A stretch of DNA of 31,764 nucleotides from a virus. The position numbers and the translations under genes were made by a program. The notes under the pieces are model-generated. The model had not been told where the DNA came from. It searched no databases and saw only the letters and a program-made list of their open reading frames with translations. Positions 16,678 through 23,537 of this stretch are shown here, one piece after another. Positions within the stretch are counted from its first letter, which is position 1; each line of letters begins with the position of its first letter. The stretch spans positions 1-31,764 of the IMG/VR virus record IMGVR_UViG_3300042090_001631. The stretch is one strand, 5' to 3'.

Positions 16678-16957
16678 GCTTTGACTTTCTTTCTTCAAAA
16701 GCTGCCCTAGCTAAAGATACACAGCCCTTGAATTCATTTATCATAGCGTTTAGCTTATCGACATTCTTTAAACATTCGTCAACCTTGTCTATGGATTCTT
16801 CTAAACGCCTATGAAGTTCATCTTGTTCTTTATGTATTAAATCATTATCCAACTGTAAATTTTTAAGTCTATTTGCACATGTTGTCATCCAAGAATGAAT
16901 ACTTTGAACTGATGATTTAATATCTTTTATGTCATTCCAAAACATGATTACTTTCAT
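16670..16957 (-). CDS. Small coiled-coil protein
   Basis: A 95-residue protein that is almost entirely helical with heptad-like spacing (DNDLIHKEQDELHRRLEESIDKVDECLKNVDKL). A start four codons downstream (MFWND) is also possible. It overlaps the 3' end of the secreted-protein gene upstream. No transmembrane segment, so a spanin role is unlikely. Function unknown. Confidence 0.5.
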   Translation of the reverse strand: MKVIMFWNDIKDIKSSVQSIHSWMTTCANRLKNLQLDNDLIHKEQDELHRRLEESIDKVDECLKNVDKLNAMINEFKGCVSLARAAFEERKSKPK

Positions 16958-17267
16958 GTTTTATAAGAATGGTTTGCTCGAGGTAATTATCAATACCCTT
17001 GAAAATTGAATCCACGTGCTCCTTATGCCCTGCTTTATAGTGAACGTAGGCTATCACAAAGGCATTGATCAAAACGTCATTGATATTATCGATAGGACGT
17101 GCGAGGGCCATTTTATGTACTAGAGAAAAGTTACCTTCATAGGCGCTTTCCCACATGATTTTATCAATATCAATCTCGCTGATATCGATATCGCCTTCAT
17201 CGGCATATGAGTAGCCAGAGAAAAATAGCGAAAAGAGGGCTAATAAAAAAAATAATTTAGACTTCAT
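16932..17267 (-). CDS. Small exported (periplasmic) protein
   Basis: A 111-residue protein with a textbook Sec signal peptide: Lys-containing n-region, hydrophobic core LFFLLALFSLFF, and predicted cleavage after SYA at residue 22. The mature part is acidic and helical with DIDISEIDIDKIMWESAYEGNFSLVHK. No cysteine pairs or enzyme motif. Overlaps the upstream gene by 11 bases. Exported small phage proteins often alter the envelope, block superinfection or act in lysis; none of these can be chosen here. Confidence 0.65.
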   Translation of the reverse strand: MKSKLFFLLALFSLFFSGYSYADEGDIDISEIDIDKIMWESAYEGNFSLVHKMALARPIDNINDVLINAFVIAYVHYKAGHKEHVDSIFKGIDNYLEQTILIKHESNHVLE

Positions 17268-17598
17268 TGTTTATTCCTTGTGTTTCTGTTCCTGTTGACC
17301 ATATGTTTAGCACTGCTTCGAAAATCTTAGCTGCTGCTTCTTCATCTTCACACTCTATATACTGAGCCTTTGCGTAAATTTCGAAAGTAACGCGTTTACC
17401 TTCGAATGATATTAACGTAACGTGGTCGAGATTGATAGCGATAGGGGTCGCGCCATTGAAGCGGATAATATCTCTTTTGCCTCTTACATTCTTCTTTGCC
17501 TCTGAATGCTTCTTGATACTTGTTTGGCAACCAGTAACACCGTCTATGCACTTTTCATAATCAGCAACGATAATTTCCTCTATTCCTTCTTCGCTCAT
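17257..17598 (-). CDS. Hypothetical protein, first gene after a strong promoter
   Basis: A 113-residue protein with an AAGGAG site and a near-consensus promoter just upstream (17627-17656). Acidic N-terminus, a beta-rich centre (TPIAINLDHVTLISFEGKRVTFEIYAKA) and a C-terminal helix (DEEAAAKIFEAVLNIW). The centre resembles a small beta-sheet fold. It heads a leftward set with the exported protein and the coiled-coil protein, perhaps early genes. Function unknown. Confidence 0.6.
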   Translation of the reverse strand: MSEEGIEEIIVADYEKCIDGVTGCQTSIKKHSEAKKNVRGKRDIIRFNGATPIAINLDHVTLISFEGKRVTFEIYAKAQYIECEDEEAAAKIFEAVLNIWSTGTETQGINNEV

Positions 17599-17626
17599 AA
17601 TAGCAGCTCCTTAAATTTGTTATCGT

Positions 17627-17656
17627 ATCTTACTTTTAATCCCTTTTTTTTGTCAA
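17627..17656 (-). promoter_or_regulatory. Leftward sigma70-type promoter
   Basis: On the minus strand, TTGACA (17656-17651), an 18-base spacer and TAAGAT (17632-17627), upstream of the 17257-17598 gene. It is back-to-back with a rightward promoter at 17703-17731. An inverted repeat, TATTCA (17660-17665) with TGAATA (17690-17695), lies between the two and could be an operator. Confidence 0.65.
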
Positions 17657-17702
17657 AAATATTCATTTCGTTTTTGCTTATATATCTTTTGAATAAACCC
17701 TA

Positions 17703-17731
17703 TTGACCTATATTTGAGTTTGCTTTATTCT
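17703..17731 (+). promoter_or_regulatory. Rightward promoter giving a probable leaderless mRNA
   Basis: TTGACC (17703-17708), a 17-base spacer and TATTCT (17726-17731). The expected transcription start, about 7 bases past the -10, falls on the ATG at 17738. No Shine-Dalgarno precedes that ATG, so translation is probably leaderless. Confidence 0.6.
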
Positions 17732-17737
17732 ATCACC

Positions 17738-18196
17738 ATGACAGAAGGAAAGAAATTAACAAAATTATCCTTAACACTACAAGAACGTAGAGAAATTGAA
17801 AGATTGCTAAAAGAAGGCCTATCTATATCGCGAACAGCAAGGACTATAAATCGTTCATCAAGTGGAGTTTCGGCCGAAGTATTAATAAATGGCGGTAGAA
17901 AACTATATAATGCTGAGAAAGCTCAAAAAAATCATATTCATAGGATATCAGTACCCCGTGGAAAAAACCAATGGAAAGCAATTGGAGCTGATCAAAAAAA
18001 AGAAATAATACAACTTTTGGACATGGGTAATAGCATTAAACAAATTAACCTTAAGACCAAAATCCCATGCAGTATGATTCTTCTTATTAAACACGAACAA
18101 AGGAATAATATGGAAGATGCACAAAGTTTTGAAGATAGAATAGGAGCCCTAGAGGCTCAAATGGAAATATTAATTGAACAATTAAGGAAAAGATGA
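17738..18196 (+). CDS. IS30-type helix-turn-helix DNA-binding protein (regulator candidate)
   Basis: A 152-residue protein. Residues 10-63 match the N-terminal HTH of IS30-family transposases: LTLQERREIERLLKEGLSI, then ARTINRSSSGVSAEV, then NGGRKLYNAEKAQ. A second helical unit (85-120, QKKEIIQLLDMGNSIKQI) may be another HTH, and the last 25 residues are a coiled coil (IGALEAQMEILIEQL). The DDE catalytic domain of a transposase (normally some 200 further residues) is absent and no inverted repeats flank it. It is therefore best seen as a DNA-binding regulator derived from or related to IS30 HTHs. Expressed from an apparent leaderless promoter and coupled by ATGA to a ParB-like gene. Confidence 0.72.
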   Translation: MTEGKKLTKLSLTLQERREIERLLKEGLSISRTARTINRSSSGVSAEVLINGGRKLYNAEKAQKNHIHRISVPRGKNQWKAIGADQKKEIIQLLDMGNSIKQINLKTKIPCSMILLIKHEQRNNMEDAQSFEDRIGALEAQMEILIEQLRKR

Positions 18197-18924
18197 CAAA
18201 AATTTACGTTACAAAAGATTACAGTATGTTTAAAAAACATGAAAACAATAGGGCCATAGACCGAATGAATTTGAAAAGGATTATCTTCTCAATCCAATCT
18301 CAAAATCTTTTACAGTTTAGACCTATGGTAGTTGATAACCAAATGCGCGTTATTGACGGTCAACACCGCCTTGAAGCTGCGAAGTCTTTAGACGTTGAAA
18401 TCTATTATCAAATTACTGATCAAGGAAATTCAGAGGAAATCATTCTTTTGAATGCTAACCAAAAAAACTGGAATGTCGATGATTATGTTAATTACCATTG
18501 TGCTCATGGAAATGAAAATTATTTAAAATTGAAAAAATTTGCTACGGAAAGAAATATGACGATATATGAATCGTTAAAATTTTTAACTGGAAGGGACTTT
18601 AAATCACAGCAAAAGGTAAAATCAGGGCAATATATTTTTCCTGATGAAGAAAGAATTGCTGCTTTAGATGAAAAGTTGAAAAAATTAAATGAAATTATTG
18701 ACTTACTTAAAAGATATATAATTTCTAATAGAAATATAATGAAGTCAAACAATTTAAAACATGCACTGATGATGATATTTAATAATCCCAACTTGGATTA
18801 TAATATCTTTATTGAAAAGCTAACTTACAAAGCAGAATCATTAAGAGTGTGTACTAACTCTGGTGCCTATTACGCTCTCTTTAGGGATATATACAATTGG
18901 AGAAATAGCAATCCGATAGAGTAG
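18193..18924 (+). CDS. ParB/Srx-superfamily protein
   Basis: A 243-residue protein whose N-terminal ~100 residues form a ParB/sulfiredoxin-type domain. It has FRPMVVDNQMRVIDGQHRLEAA with the GQHR nucleotide-binding motif at 56-59, and an NANQKNW segment at 87-93. The C-terminal part is helical (LDEKLKKLNEIIDLLKRY) and ends in an unrecognised domain. ParB domains bind or hydrolyse CTP in partition proteins; phage versions often lack a ParA partner, as here. ATGA coupling to the HTH gene suggests the pair acts together in regulation or segregation. The exact role is unknown. Confidence 0.75.
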   Translation: MTKIYVTKDYSMFKKHENNRAIDRMNLKRIIFSIQSQNLLQFRPMVVDNQMRVIDGQHRLEAAKSLDVEIYYQITDQGNSEEIILLNANQKNWNVDDYVNYHCAHGNENYLKLKKFATERNMTIYESLKFLTGRDFKSQQKVKSGQYIFPDEERIAALDEKLKKLNEIIDLLKRYIISNRNIMKSNNLKHALMMIFNNPNLDYNIFIEKLTYKAESLRVCTNSGAYYALFRDIYNWRNSNPIE

Positions 18925-18927
18925 GAT

Positions 18928-19347
18928 TTACAGCTTTTTAAATAAACTAGGCATGGGATATGCCAGTAGATTGGGATCAAAGCCTTGGAGCACTTCTGGT
19001 ACATGCCTAGTTTCGTAAGGTTTATCACTATGCATGACTTTCCCATCTACTATTGGATCCTGAGAATCTAGATCATAGCGAAGAACCCATCGGGAAACCA
19101 TCTCACCTTCAGGTGTAATCCCGTAGGTTAGGTAACAATCACCCCAAAGATTTAGCTTTTCTTGTATATCACGTGGAATTGTTGAAAAGTCATAATAGTA
19201 AGCATCTACCATGCAATATCTATCAATCTTCTCATGATTTAAAAGAGCTGCTATTCTATCAGCGAAAGCATCATCTAATTGATTTATTTCATCAAAATCA
19301 AGATACATATTATCTTTAATTCGCTCTATTCTTTCACTTTGATCCAT
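18928..19347 (-). CDS. Hypothetical protein
   Basis: A 139-residue acidic protein rich in Asp and aromatic residues (DRYCMVDAYYYDFSTIP, then WGDCYLTYGITPEGEMVSRWVLRYDLD). It looks globular and cytoplasmic. It starts 3 bases after the stop of the small lipoprotein gene, consistent with coupling, and converges on the ParB-like gene with only a 3-base gap. No family recognised. Confidence 0.55.
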   Translation of the reverse strand: MDQSERIERIKDNMYLDFDEINQLDDAFADRIAALLNHEKIDRYCMVDAYYYDFSTIPRDIQEKLNLWGDCYLTYGITPEGEMVSRWVLRYDLDSQDPIVDGKVMHSDKPYETRHVPEVLQGFDPNLLAYPMPSLFKKL

Positions 19348-19350
19348 AGC

Positions 19351-19527
19351 CTATTTGCACTTCTCTTTAGGGATTGGTTTGATCTCTATATCAATCCCCT
19401 GCCCTTTCTTAAGCACAGTTTCAGTAAGACCTTCCATTTCATTAGAGGAAGCATTTTTCTGAAACATGGTGCAGCCTAGTATACATAAAGTGCAAAGACC
19501 TAATACTATAAACAATACTTTAGTCAT
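19351..19527 (-). CDS. Small lipoprotein
   Basis: A 58-residue protein with a good AAGGAG site. N-terminus MTKVLFIVLGLCTLCILGC is a lipoprotein signal peptide with lipobox ILGC, predicting lipidation at Cys19 and a mature protein of 40 residues (QKNASSNEMEGLTETVLKKG, with a C-terminal basic tail ending KCK). The size and type match small phage outer-membrane lipoproteins such as o-spanins. No matching inner-membrane spanin is adjacent, so the lysis role is only a possibility. Envelope modification is the alternative. Confidence 0.65.
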   Translation of the reverse strand: MTKVLFIVLGLCTLCILGCTMFQKNASSNEMEGLTETVLKKGQGIDIEIKPIPKEKCK

Positions 19528-19556
19528 ACAACTCTCCTTAACATGATTTTCATCTG

Positions 19557-19772
19557 TTATTCTACATATTGATTCGGGTCGATTACTGTTCCATCTTCAA
19601 AGTAATACAACCCATCACTTTTTATCTCTGCTCTCATTCCAAAAAAATCATTTTTTTTTGAATCTATAAGTTTTACATATAACTTCTTACCCGATGTATG
19701 TACTATCAAAGGAAAATCATCCATTTTTATTTCTATATAAATTTCTGTTTCAGTTTGCTCGACTATTTTCAT
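19557..19772 (-). CDS. Small hypothetical protein
   Basis: A 71-residue beta-rich protein (ETEIYIEIKMDDFPLIVHTSGKK at the N-terminus, then LYYFEDGTVIDPNQYVE). It overlaps the 3' end of the upstream gene by 23 bases and lies 29 bases before the lipoprotein gene. No motif. Likely cytoplasmic, function unknown. Confidence 0.5.
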   Translation of the reverse strand: MKIVEQTETEIYIEIKMDDFPLIVHTSGKKLYVKLIDSKKNDFFGMRAEIKSDGLYYFEDGTVIDPNQYVE

Positions 19773-19968
19773 CTTTACTCAATAATTTTATTATAACATT
19801 CATCATCTCTTCTTGTCTCTTCAGAGAATTCATTATATTTGTCATATGCTTGTCAACACCTCTAATAGTATCAAAGATATTGTTGCCGTTTTCATCCCAT
19901 TCAAACAAGTCGGATAAATGTCTAATCCTCTCTGCGAGGCTAACCAGTTGATCTTGTGGTTTTGTCAT
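19750..19968 (-). CDS. Small helical hypothetical protein
   Basis: A 72-residue, all-helical protein with an AAGGAG site inside the previous gene and its ATG directly after that gene's stop (TAAATG). Contains DQLVSLAERIRHLSDLFEW and a methionine-rich helix (HMTNIMNSLKRQEEMMNVI), suggesting oligomerisation. No family recognised. Confidence 0.55.
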   Translation of the reverse strand: MTKPQDQLVSLAERIRHLSDLFEWDENGNNIFDTIRGVDKHMTNIMNSLKRQEEMMNVIIKLLSKDENSRAN

Positions 19969-20274
19969 TTATTCTACTCCTTCCGTTAACCATCGAAATC
20001 TATCAGGATTTATTTTTTTTAATAATGAGGTACCCCTTCTAGAAAAATACTGGCAATCTTTAGAGCAATAAGAACTTCTTTTCATTTTGCTAACGCTTTT
20101 TTCGTATTTCTTTCCACAATAACCACAAACACCTTCAACTTGATTCTTTTTATTGACAGGCTGAATAATATTCTTGCATCGCCTAGAACAGAAAGCAAGC
20201 GAGCTTTTTTGTTGAGTCTTATATCTTAAAAACTCTTTATTACAGGCTAAACATATGTATTTTTCTTTAGGCAT
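19969..20274 (-). CDS. Double zinc-ribbon protein
   Basis: A 101-residue protein with two repeated metal-binding units: C-x2-C (YICLACNKEF) with C-x3-C (FCSRRCKN), and C-x2-C (GVCGYCGKKY) with C-x3-C (YCSKDCQYF). The same ribbon type precedes HNH domains in many phage homing nucleases, and the rightward protein at 12147-12461 is built the same way. No HNH motif follows. It could be a DNA-binding accessory protein or the remnant of such a nuclease. It overlaps the upstream gene by 28 bases. Confidence 0.62.
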   Translation of the reverse strand: MPKEKYICLACNKEFLRYKTQQKSSLAFCSRRCKNIIQPVNKKNQVEGVCGYCGKKYEKSVSKMKRSSYCSKDCQYFSRRGTSLLKKINPDRFRWLTEGVE

Positions 20275-20486
20275 TGTTTAATTTCCGTCGGTGGTTTTGG
20301 TACATAAGCCCAATAAGTCCAATTTATTTTTCCAATTGGTTTCACCTCTCCTGCAATTTGTATTAAAAAAGGCGAAGATTCAGATCCCCTTATGTAAAGT
20401 GAATTTCCATCTGCTATAAAGTGAACCTTGTTTAAATCTGGTTTTTGATCTTCAAATTTAATCCAATGAAATTCCTTAGCTTCCAT
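20247..20486 (-). CDS. Small protein resembling the DUF551 pattern
   Basis: A 79-residue protein with an N-terminal FHWIKFEDQKPDLNKVHFIA and C-terminal YWAYVPKPP. This resembles the tryptophan-start and W-x-x-x-P-x-P-P ending of DUF551-type small phage proteins, which usually sit near packaging or replication genes. Function unknown even for the family. It overlaps the terminase stop by 11 bases and the next gene by 28 bases. Confidence 0.5.
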   Translation of the reverse strand: MEAKEFHWIKFEDQKPDLNKVHFIADGNSLYIRGSESSPFLIQIAGEVKPIGKINWTYWAYVPKPPTEIKQCLKKNTYV

Positions 20487-21984
20487 AATATCTATTTACT
20501 GCCTTTATATCATCATCGACGGTACCACTGTCCTTCCTTTCCAGCCCCTTTAAACCTACTGCAAGGTACCGAAAGGCATCGGCTGCGTGGCTGTGCTCAT
20601 CATGTAGCGGTGTATTCTTATAACACCCGAGCCTCTCATCCCAAAGTTTTTTATAGCTTTCCAAGTGTTGGAATCCTTTGGCTGTTTTGCTTTCATCGAA
20701 GAGACATCTACCCAAGATACTCCGCACTGTTTGTATACCTTCAAGCTTATCACATTCCTTAATGTCCAAAACAATGAACTTACCATCAAGTAACGGCGTG
20801 ACATAGTCGAGATATTGCGTCTTTGACCCAAGATCCCTCTTCCGCGCGTCATGAGGAAAAATATGTCTACCAAAACGATATTTCTGTCTGTTAAGCCAAT
20901 CACAGTAATGAGCTGCTCCTTCATCCCAATTTTCATAGTAGTTTATGATAGAAACTTGTCCTCCACGATTGACTTGAAAAACCCAAATGGACGTAAAATC
21001 ATCCAAGCCAAGATCCCAAGCGGTATGAACAGGTAACGAATCATCGTAAGGAACGCGAGTAAAACCACCATTAGCGCGAAGCTTAGCAAGCTGTAAACCA
21101 TAATAAAGCCCTTCATTAGCACTTTCAAATGCCTCCTTTGGCGTAGAGGGATATTCCTGCTTCATAGCATCTCCCAGCATACGCTGCTTCATTTCATACC
21201 ATCTCCTCTGTTCTTCGTCAATCTTTCTTTGCCTCTCTAATTCAATCCTATCTAAATATTCATTCGTCTCTTTGCTCACGGTAATTTCTCTTGATACTGC
21301 TCTGTAGGAGGGCTCTTCGAACCAAGGGAAGAAGAAAAATCTTTGCTGCATTGGGGACAAGAGCCGTCCAGACAGGGATAGGGCTTCGGATTCCTTACAG
21401 AAGTCATAGAAGTATCCTTCTCTTCCTTCGGCTGTGGATTCAATCGCGATGAGCTGATCTGTTGATACGGTATTAAGACTACCTGTAACGATCTCCTTAG
21501 CAATATCTGGAGATTTAGAGCAGATCTTACCGTATTCGGATATAAGCAATCGTTGGTATGTTCCAGAGCGAAAGCCTGTAGAGACCCGATAAGAGCTTCC
21601 GTTTTCGAAAGCCAATTCTCCAGCTCTATCGTTTGTCGCGCTGTTAAATGTTCTAGTCCATGAGGGCATTCTGTCATAAGCGTATTTTACCTTTTGTTTA
21701 AAAATTTGCTCAGCATCTTCCTTTCTATGTGCTATTATACCAGCATGAGTATTGCTGTGCCAAAAGCAATCGTCAAGGAAATTGATAGAAAAGTAAGTTG
21801 TAACGCCTAATTGCCGGGCTTTAAGGACTAACATTTGATACCACTCCTTGTGGTATAATTCCTTCTGTGCCCAATTAAGATTGAATAAGATCTCTTCTCC
21901 CGACTTGTTGGTAATGTAATAGAGATGAGTTAGACGCCAAAGCTTATCGTTTAACTGCTCTTGAGTGGGGATATATTCATTCAC
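20476..21984 (-). CDS. terL: Terminase large subunit
   Basis: A 502-residue packaging ATPase and nuclease. The adenine-binding region NWAQKELY is near residue 38, the Walker A variant KARQLGVTT at 55-63, and the Walker B region LLISEYGKI around 146-153, with Ser where many have Asp before the catalytic Glu150. The coupling motif IESTAEG is at 181-187. The C-terminal RNase H-like nuclease shows Asp324 (AWDLGLDDF), Asp379 (FPHDARKR) and Asp469 (HAADAFRY). Length is normal. It threads DNA through the portal encoded at 13770-15815. A small terminase candidate lies about 1.1 kb upstream. Confidence 0.93.
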   Translation of the reverse strand: MNEYIPTQEQLNDKLWRLTHLYYITNKSGEEILFNLNWAQKELYHKEWYQMLVLKARQLGVTTYFSINFLDDCFWHSNTHAGIIAHRKEDAEQIFKQKVKYAYDRMPSWTRTFNSATNDRAGELAFENGSSYRVSTGFRSGTYQRLLISEYGKICSKSPDIAKEIVTGSLNTVSTDQLIAIESTAEGREGYFYDFCKESEALSLSGRLLSPMQQRFFFFPWFEEPSYRAVSREITVSKETNEYLDRIELERQRKIDEEQRRWYEMKQRMLGDAMKQEYPSTPKEAFESANEGLYYGLQLAKLRANGGFTRVPYDDSLPVHTAWDLGLDDFTSIWVFQVNRGGQVSIINYYENWDEGAAHYCDWLNRQKYRFGRHIFPHDARKRDLGSKTQYLDYVTPLLDGKFIVLDIKECDKLEGIQTVRSILGRCLFDESKTAKGFQHLESYKKLWDERLGCYKNTPLHDEHSHAADAFRYLAVGLKGLERKDSGTVDDDIKAVNRYYGS

Positions 21985-21986
21985 GT

Positions 21987-22175
21987 TTACTTATGAAAGT
22001 GACGGAGCGTTTCGGCCAAGACGGCTCTCTTCTTAGTTGTCGGGTTCTTACTATGCTCGGCTTTCTTTAGCTTTGAAGCGGGAATCTTTTCGCCCTCTTT
22101 AACATGAAGTGCTTTTCTTAATGACCCTTTATGTTCGGGGTTAATTGCTCCTTGAATCCATTTATCTTTTGCCAC
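21987..22175 (-). CDS. Small basic phage protein upstream of terminase
   Basis: A 62-residue lysine-rich protein starting at GTG after GAGGGT. The pattern WIQGAINPEHKGSLRKALHV, then KIPASKLKKAEHSKN, then KKRAVLAETLRHF is one I associate with small phage and plasmid proteins of unknown function. It ends 2 bases before the terminase start, so the two are probably co-translated. DNA binding is possible from its charge. Confidence 0.65.
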   Translation of the reverse strand: MAKDKWIQGAINPEHKGSLRKALHVKEGEKIPASKLKKAEHSKNPTTKKRAVLAETLRHFHK

Positions 22176-22209
22176 TTTACCCTCTTAGTAGTATAATCAT
22201 GAAATATAC

Positions 22210-22305
22210 ATGTTTGACTTGCTAACGATATATATAATTTTTCCTGTCTTAATCATCAATGTTATTTTCATTGCAATCATAACATTGATACAGATAACTA
22301 AATAA
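22210..22305 (+). CDS. Possible 31-residue membrane peptide
   Basis: An open frame encoding MFDLLTIYIIFPVLIINV and a further hydrophobic stretch ending QITK: essentially one transmembrane helix with a short positive tail. It fills the gap between two leftward genes on the opposite strand. No ribosome-binding site is visible, so it may be chance in AT-rich DNA. Confidence 0.22.
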   Translation: MFDLLTIYIIFPVLIINVIFIAIITLIQITK

Positions 22306-22318
22306 ACTATTTACTGCT

Positions 22319-22492
22319 CTATTTTCCACTGCCTCTATCCGATTTATCACCGCTTAATACTCCACACCCTTTTTGACATATTCGTCTTATGCTCTTATCC
22401 CATAATTGCGTTTCAATACGTACAGATTTTACAGAGTTACATTTTTCACAATCGAAAAGAGAGTTTTTTTTATCATCAACTACTCTTTCCAT
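22319..22492 (-). CDS. Small zinc-ribbon protein
   Basis: A 57-residue protein with an AAGGA site before ATG, overlapping the end of the exported-protein gene. It has C-x2-C (FDCEKCNSV) and C-x3-C (ICQKGCGVL) spaced as a zinc ribbon, then a hydrophilic Ser/Asp/Gly tail. This is a third kind of small ribbon protein in the window. Probably nucleic-acid or protein binding; no family recognised. Confidence 0.58.
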   Translation of the reverse strand: MERVVDDKKNSLFDCEKCNSVKSVRIETQLWDKSIRRICQKGCGVLSGDKSDRGSGK

Positions 22493-22710
22493 CCATTATC
22501 CTTAGGACAATCGTTATATCCCGAATCATTAGCCGTAGTCTCATTCTTTGAATCATTGCTGCTATCAGATGAAGTGTTCTTCTCTCCCGAGTTATTGTTA
22601 TCACCATTGATAACATTAATCTCGACATCTATCATGATACGACCTCCTGCATGCACGGAAGTTCCTACCAAACATAATAACGCTACGCAATATTTCATAT
22701 ATCGATTCAT
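22480..22710 (-). CDS. Small exported Asn/Ser/Asp-rich protein
   Basis: A 76-residue protein with a Sec signal peptide (KYCVALLCLVGTS core, predicted cleavage after VHA at residue 21). The mature chain is low-complexity, rich in Asn, Ser, Asp and Lys, with one late cysteine. Its ATG overlaps the stop of the upstream small membrane gene (ATGA). Such disordered periplasmic proteins are of unknown role; envelope modification or exclusion are possibilities. Confidence 0.55.
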   Translation of the reverse strand: MNRYMKYCVALLCLVGTSVHAGGRIMIDVEINVINGDNNNSGEKNTSSDSSNDSKNETTANDSGYNDCPKDNGWKE

Positions 22711-22844
22711 ATACCCTTCTCCAAAATGTATTTCTTAATCTCCGGTACAGATGCTGTACCTTTGCTCTTGATAGTCACTCTTATATCTACACGTGTTTTA
22801 AAGATAAAAAGCAAAGTCAAAATTGTCAACCAGCTAAATATCAC
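22707..22844 (-). CDS. Small single-pass membrane protein
   Basis: A 45-residue open frame from GTG: VIFSWLTILTLLFIFKTRVD forms one transmembrane helix followed by a basic cytoplasmic or periplasmic tail. It overlaps the upstream gene's end by 11 bases and couples by ATGA to the exported-protein gene. The ribosome-binding site is weak, so initiation may depend on upstream translation. Could be part of an envelope or lysis set; not proven. Confidence 0.42.
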   Translation of the reverse strand: MIFSWLTILTLLFIFKTRVDIRVTIKSKGTASVPEIKKYILEKGI

Positions 22845-23103
22845 AACGTATTTTGTGCTTAAATTTTTCATTCAATTGTTCATCCTGTTGTTCGATTGCC
22901 ACGTCTACAATATTATCAATAGAAAGATCTTCGCCTTCTTTGAGGAAAAAGGTTACAATCTTTCCATTTATTCTCATAACAACTATAGTTGTGTATTTCA
23001 TGCTTATCGTTATACCATCATCCACAATAACCCGCATGTGATCATGATAAGATAAGTTAGGATTAAGATTAAGATTAATCTCTCTATTTTCATTGGGAAT
23101 CAT
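22834..23103 (-). CDS. Small hypothetical protein
   Basis: An 89-residue protein whose ATG overlaps the stop of the putative small terminase (TAATG). Beta-rich middle (MRVIVDDGITISMKYTTIVV, then GKIVTFFLKEGED) and acidic/glutamine-rich C-terminus. No motif, no signal peptide. Function unknown. Confidence 0.5.
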   Translation of the reverse strand: MIPNENREINLNLNPNLSYHDHMRVIVDDGITISMKYTTIVVMRINGKIVTFFLKEGEDLSIDNIVDVAIEQQDEQLNEKFKHKIRCDI

Positions 23104-23537
23104 TATTGAATCATTCGCTTGTTTCTCATGACTTCTTCTAAGACTTTGATTTTTTCTTCTTCAATGGCTCTGGCTTCGCTTTTAAGAGCGGAAGCTTTCC
23201 TATGTTCATCTGCGTCTTTGTCTTTATCTTCTTGCTCTGTAAGCTCTGGATCATATATTCTCAGGTATCTGTGTGCTATTGATTGATGTATCGTTCCGTC
23301 TATCCATTTCTCTGCTAAATGCACCTGAGCAGCCTCGTAATAAGGTCGGAATTCCTCCGTATCAAGCATACGTTTCCATTGCTTGCGTATGAAAAAATGC
23401 TTCTTAGCATACCATTCACACCAACGGCAACGTAATTCTCCCTCTTTCTTGGTAGAGGCCCATGACAAAAGATCTTCACCTAGCTTTATCAATTCTTTCG
23501 TCTCAGGCACTGAAGTTCTTGGCCTTCCAGCAACCAT
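23103..23537 (-). CDS. Putative terminase small subunit
   Basis: A 144-residue protein beginning MVAGRPRTSVPETKELIKLG, a start typical of small terminases and related DNA-binding proteins. The middle is helical, with an HTH-like stretch (CRWCEWYAKKHFFIRKQWKRML). The C-terminal region is a charged helix (KSEARAIEEEKIKVLEEVM) that could oligomerise. Located upstream of terL on the same strand, but four to five small genes lie between, which weakens the inference. It overlaps its neighbours on both sides (TAATG). Confidence 0.5.
   Translation of the reverse strand: MVAGRPRTSVPETKELIKLGEDLLSWASTKKEGELRCRWCEWYAKKHFFIRKQWKRMLDTEEFRPYYEAAQVHLAEKWIDGTIHQSIAHRYLRIYDPELTEQEDKDKDADEHRKASALKSEARAIEEEKIKVLEEVMRNKRMIQ

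Noticed and set aside
17738-18196. An IS30 insertion sequence
   Set aside because: Only the N-terminal HTH region is present; there is no DDE domain, no terminal inverted repeats and no target duplication.
20556-20936. A 126-codon leftward frame inside the terminase nuclease region
   Set aside because: It overlaps the nuclease Asp motifs of terL in another frame and has no ribosome-binding site.
21276-21677. A 133-codon leftward frame inside the terminase gene
   Set aside because: The overlapping terminase frame contains all ATPase motifs; this is a shifted-frame shadow.
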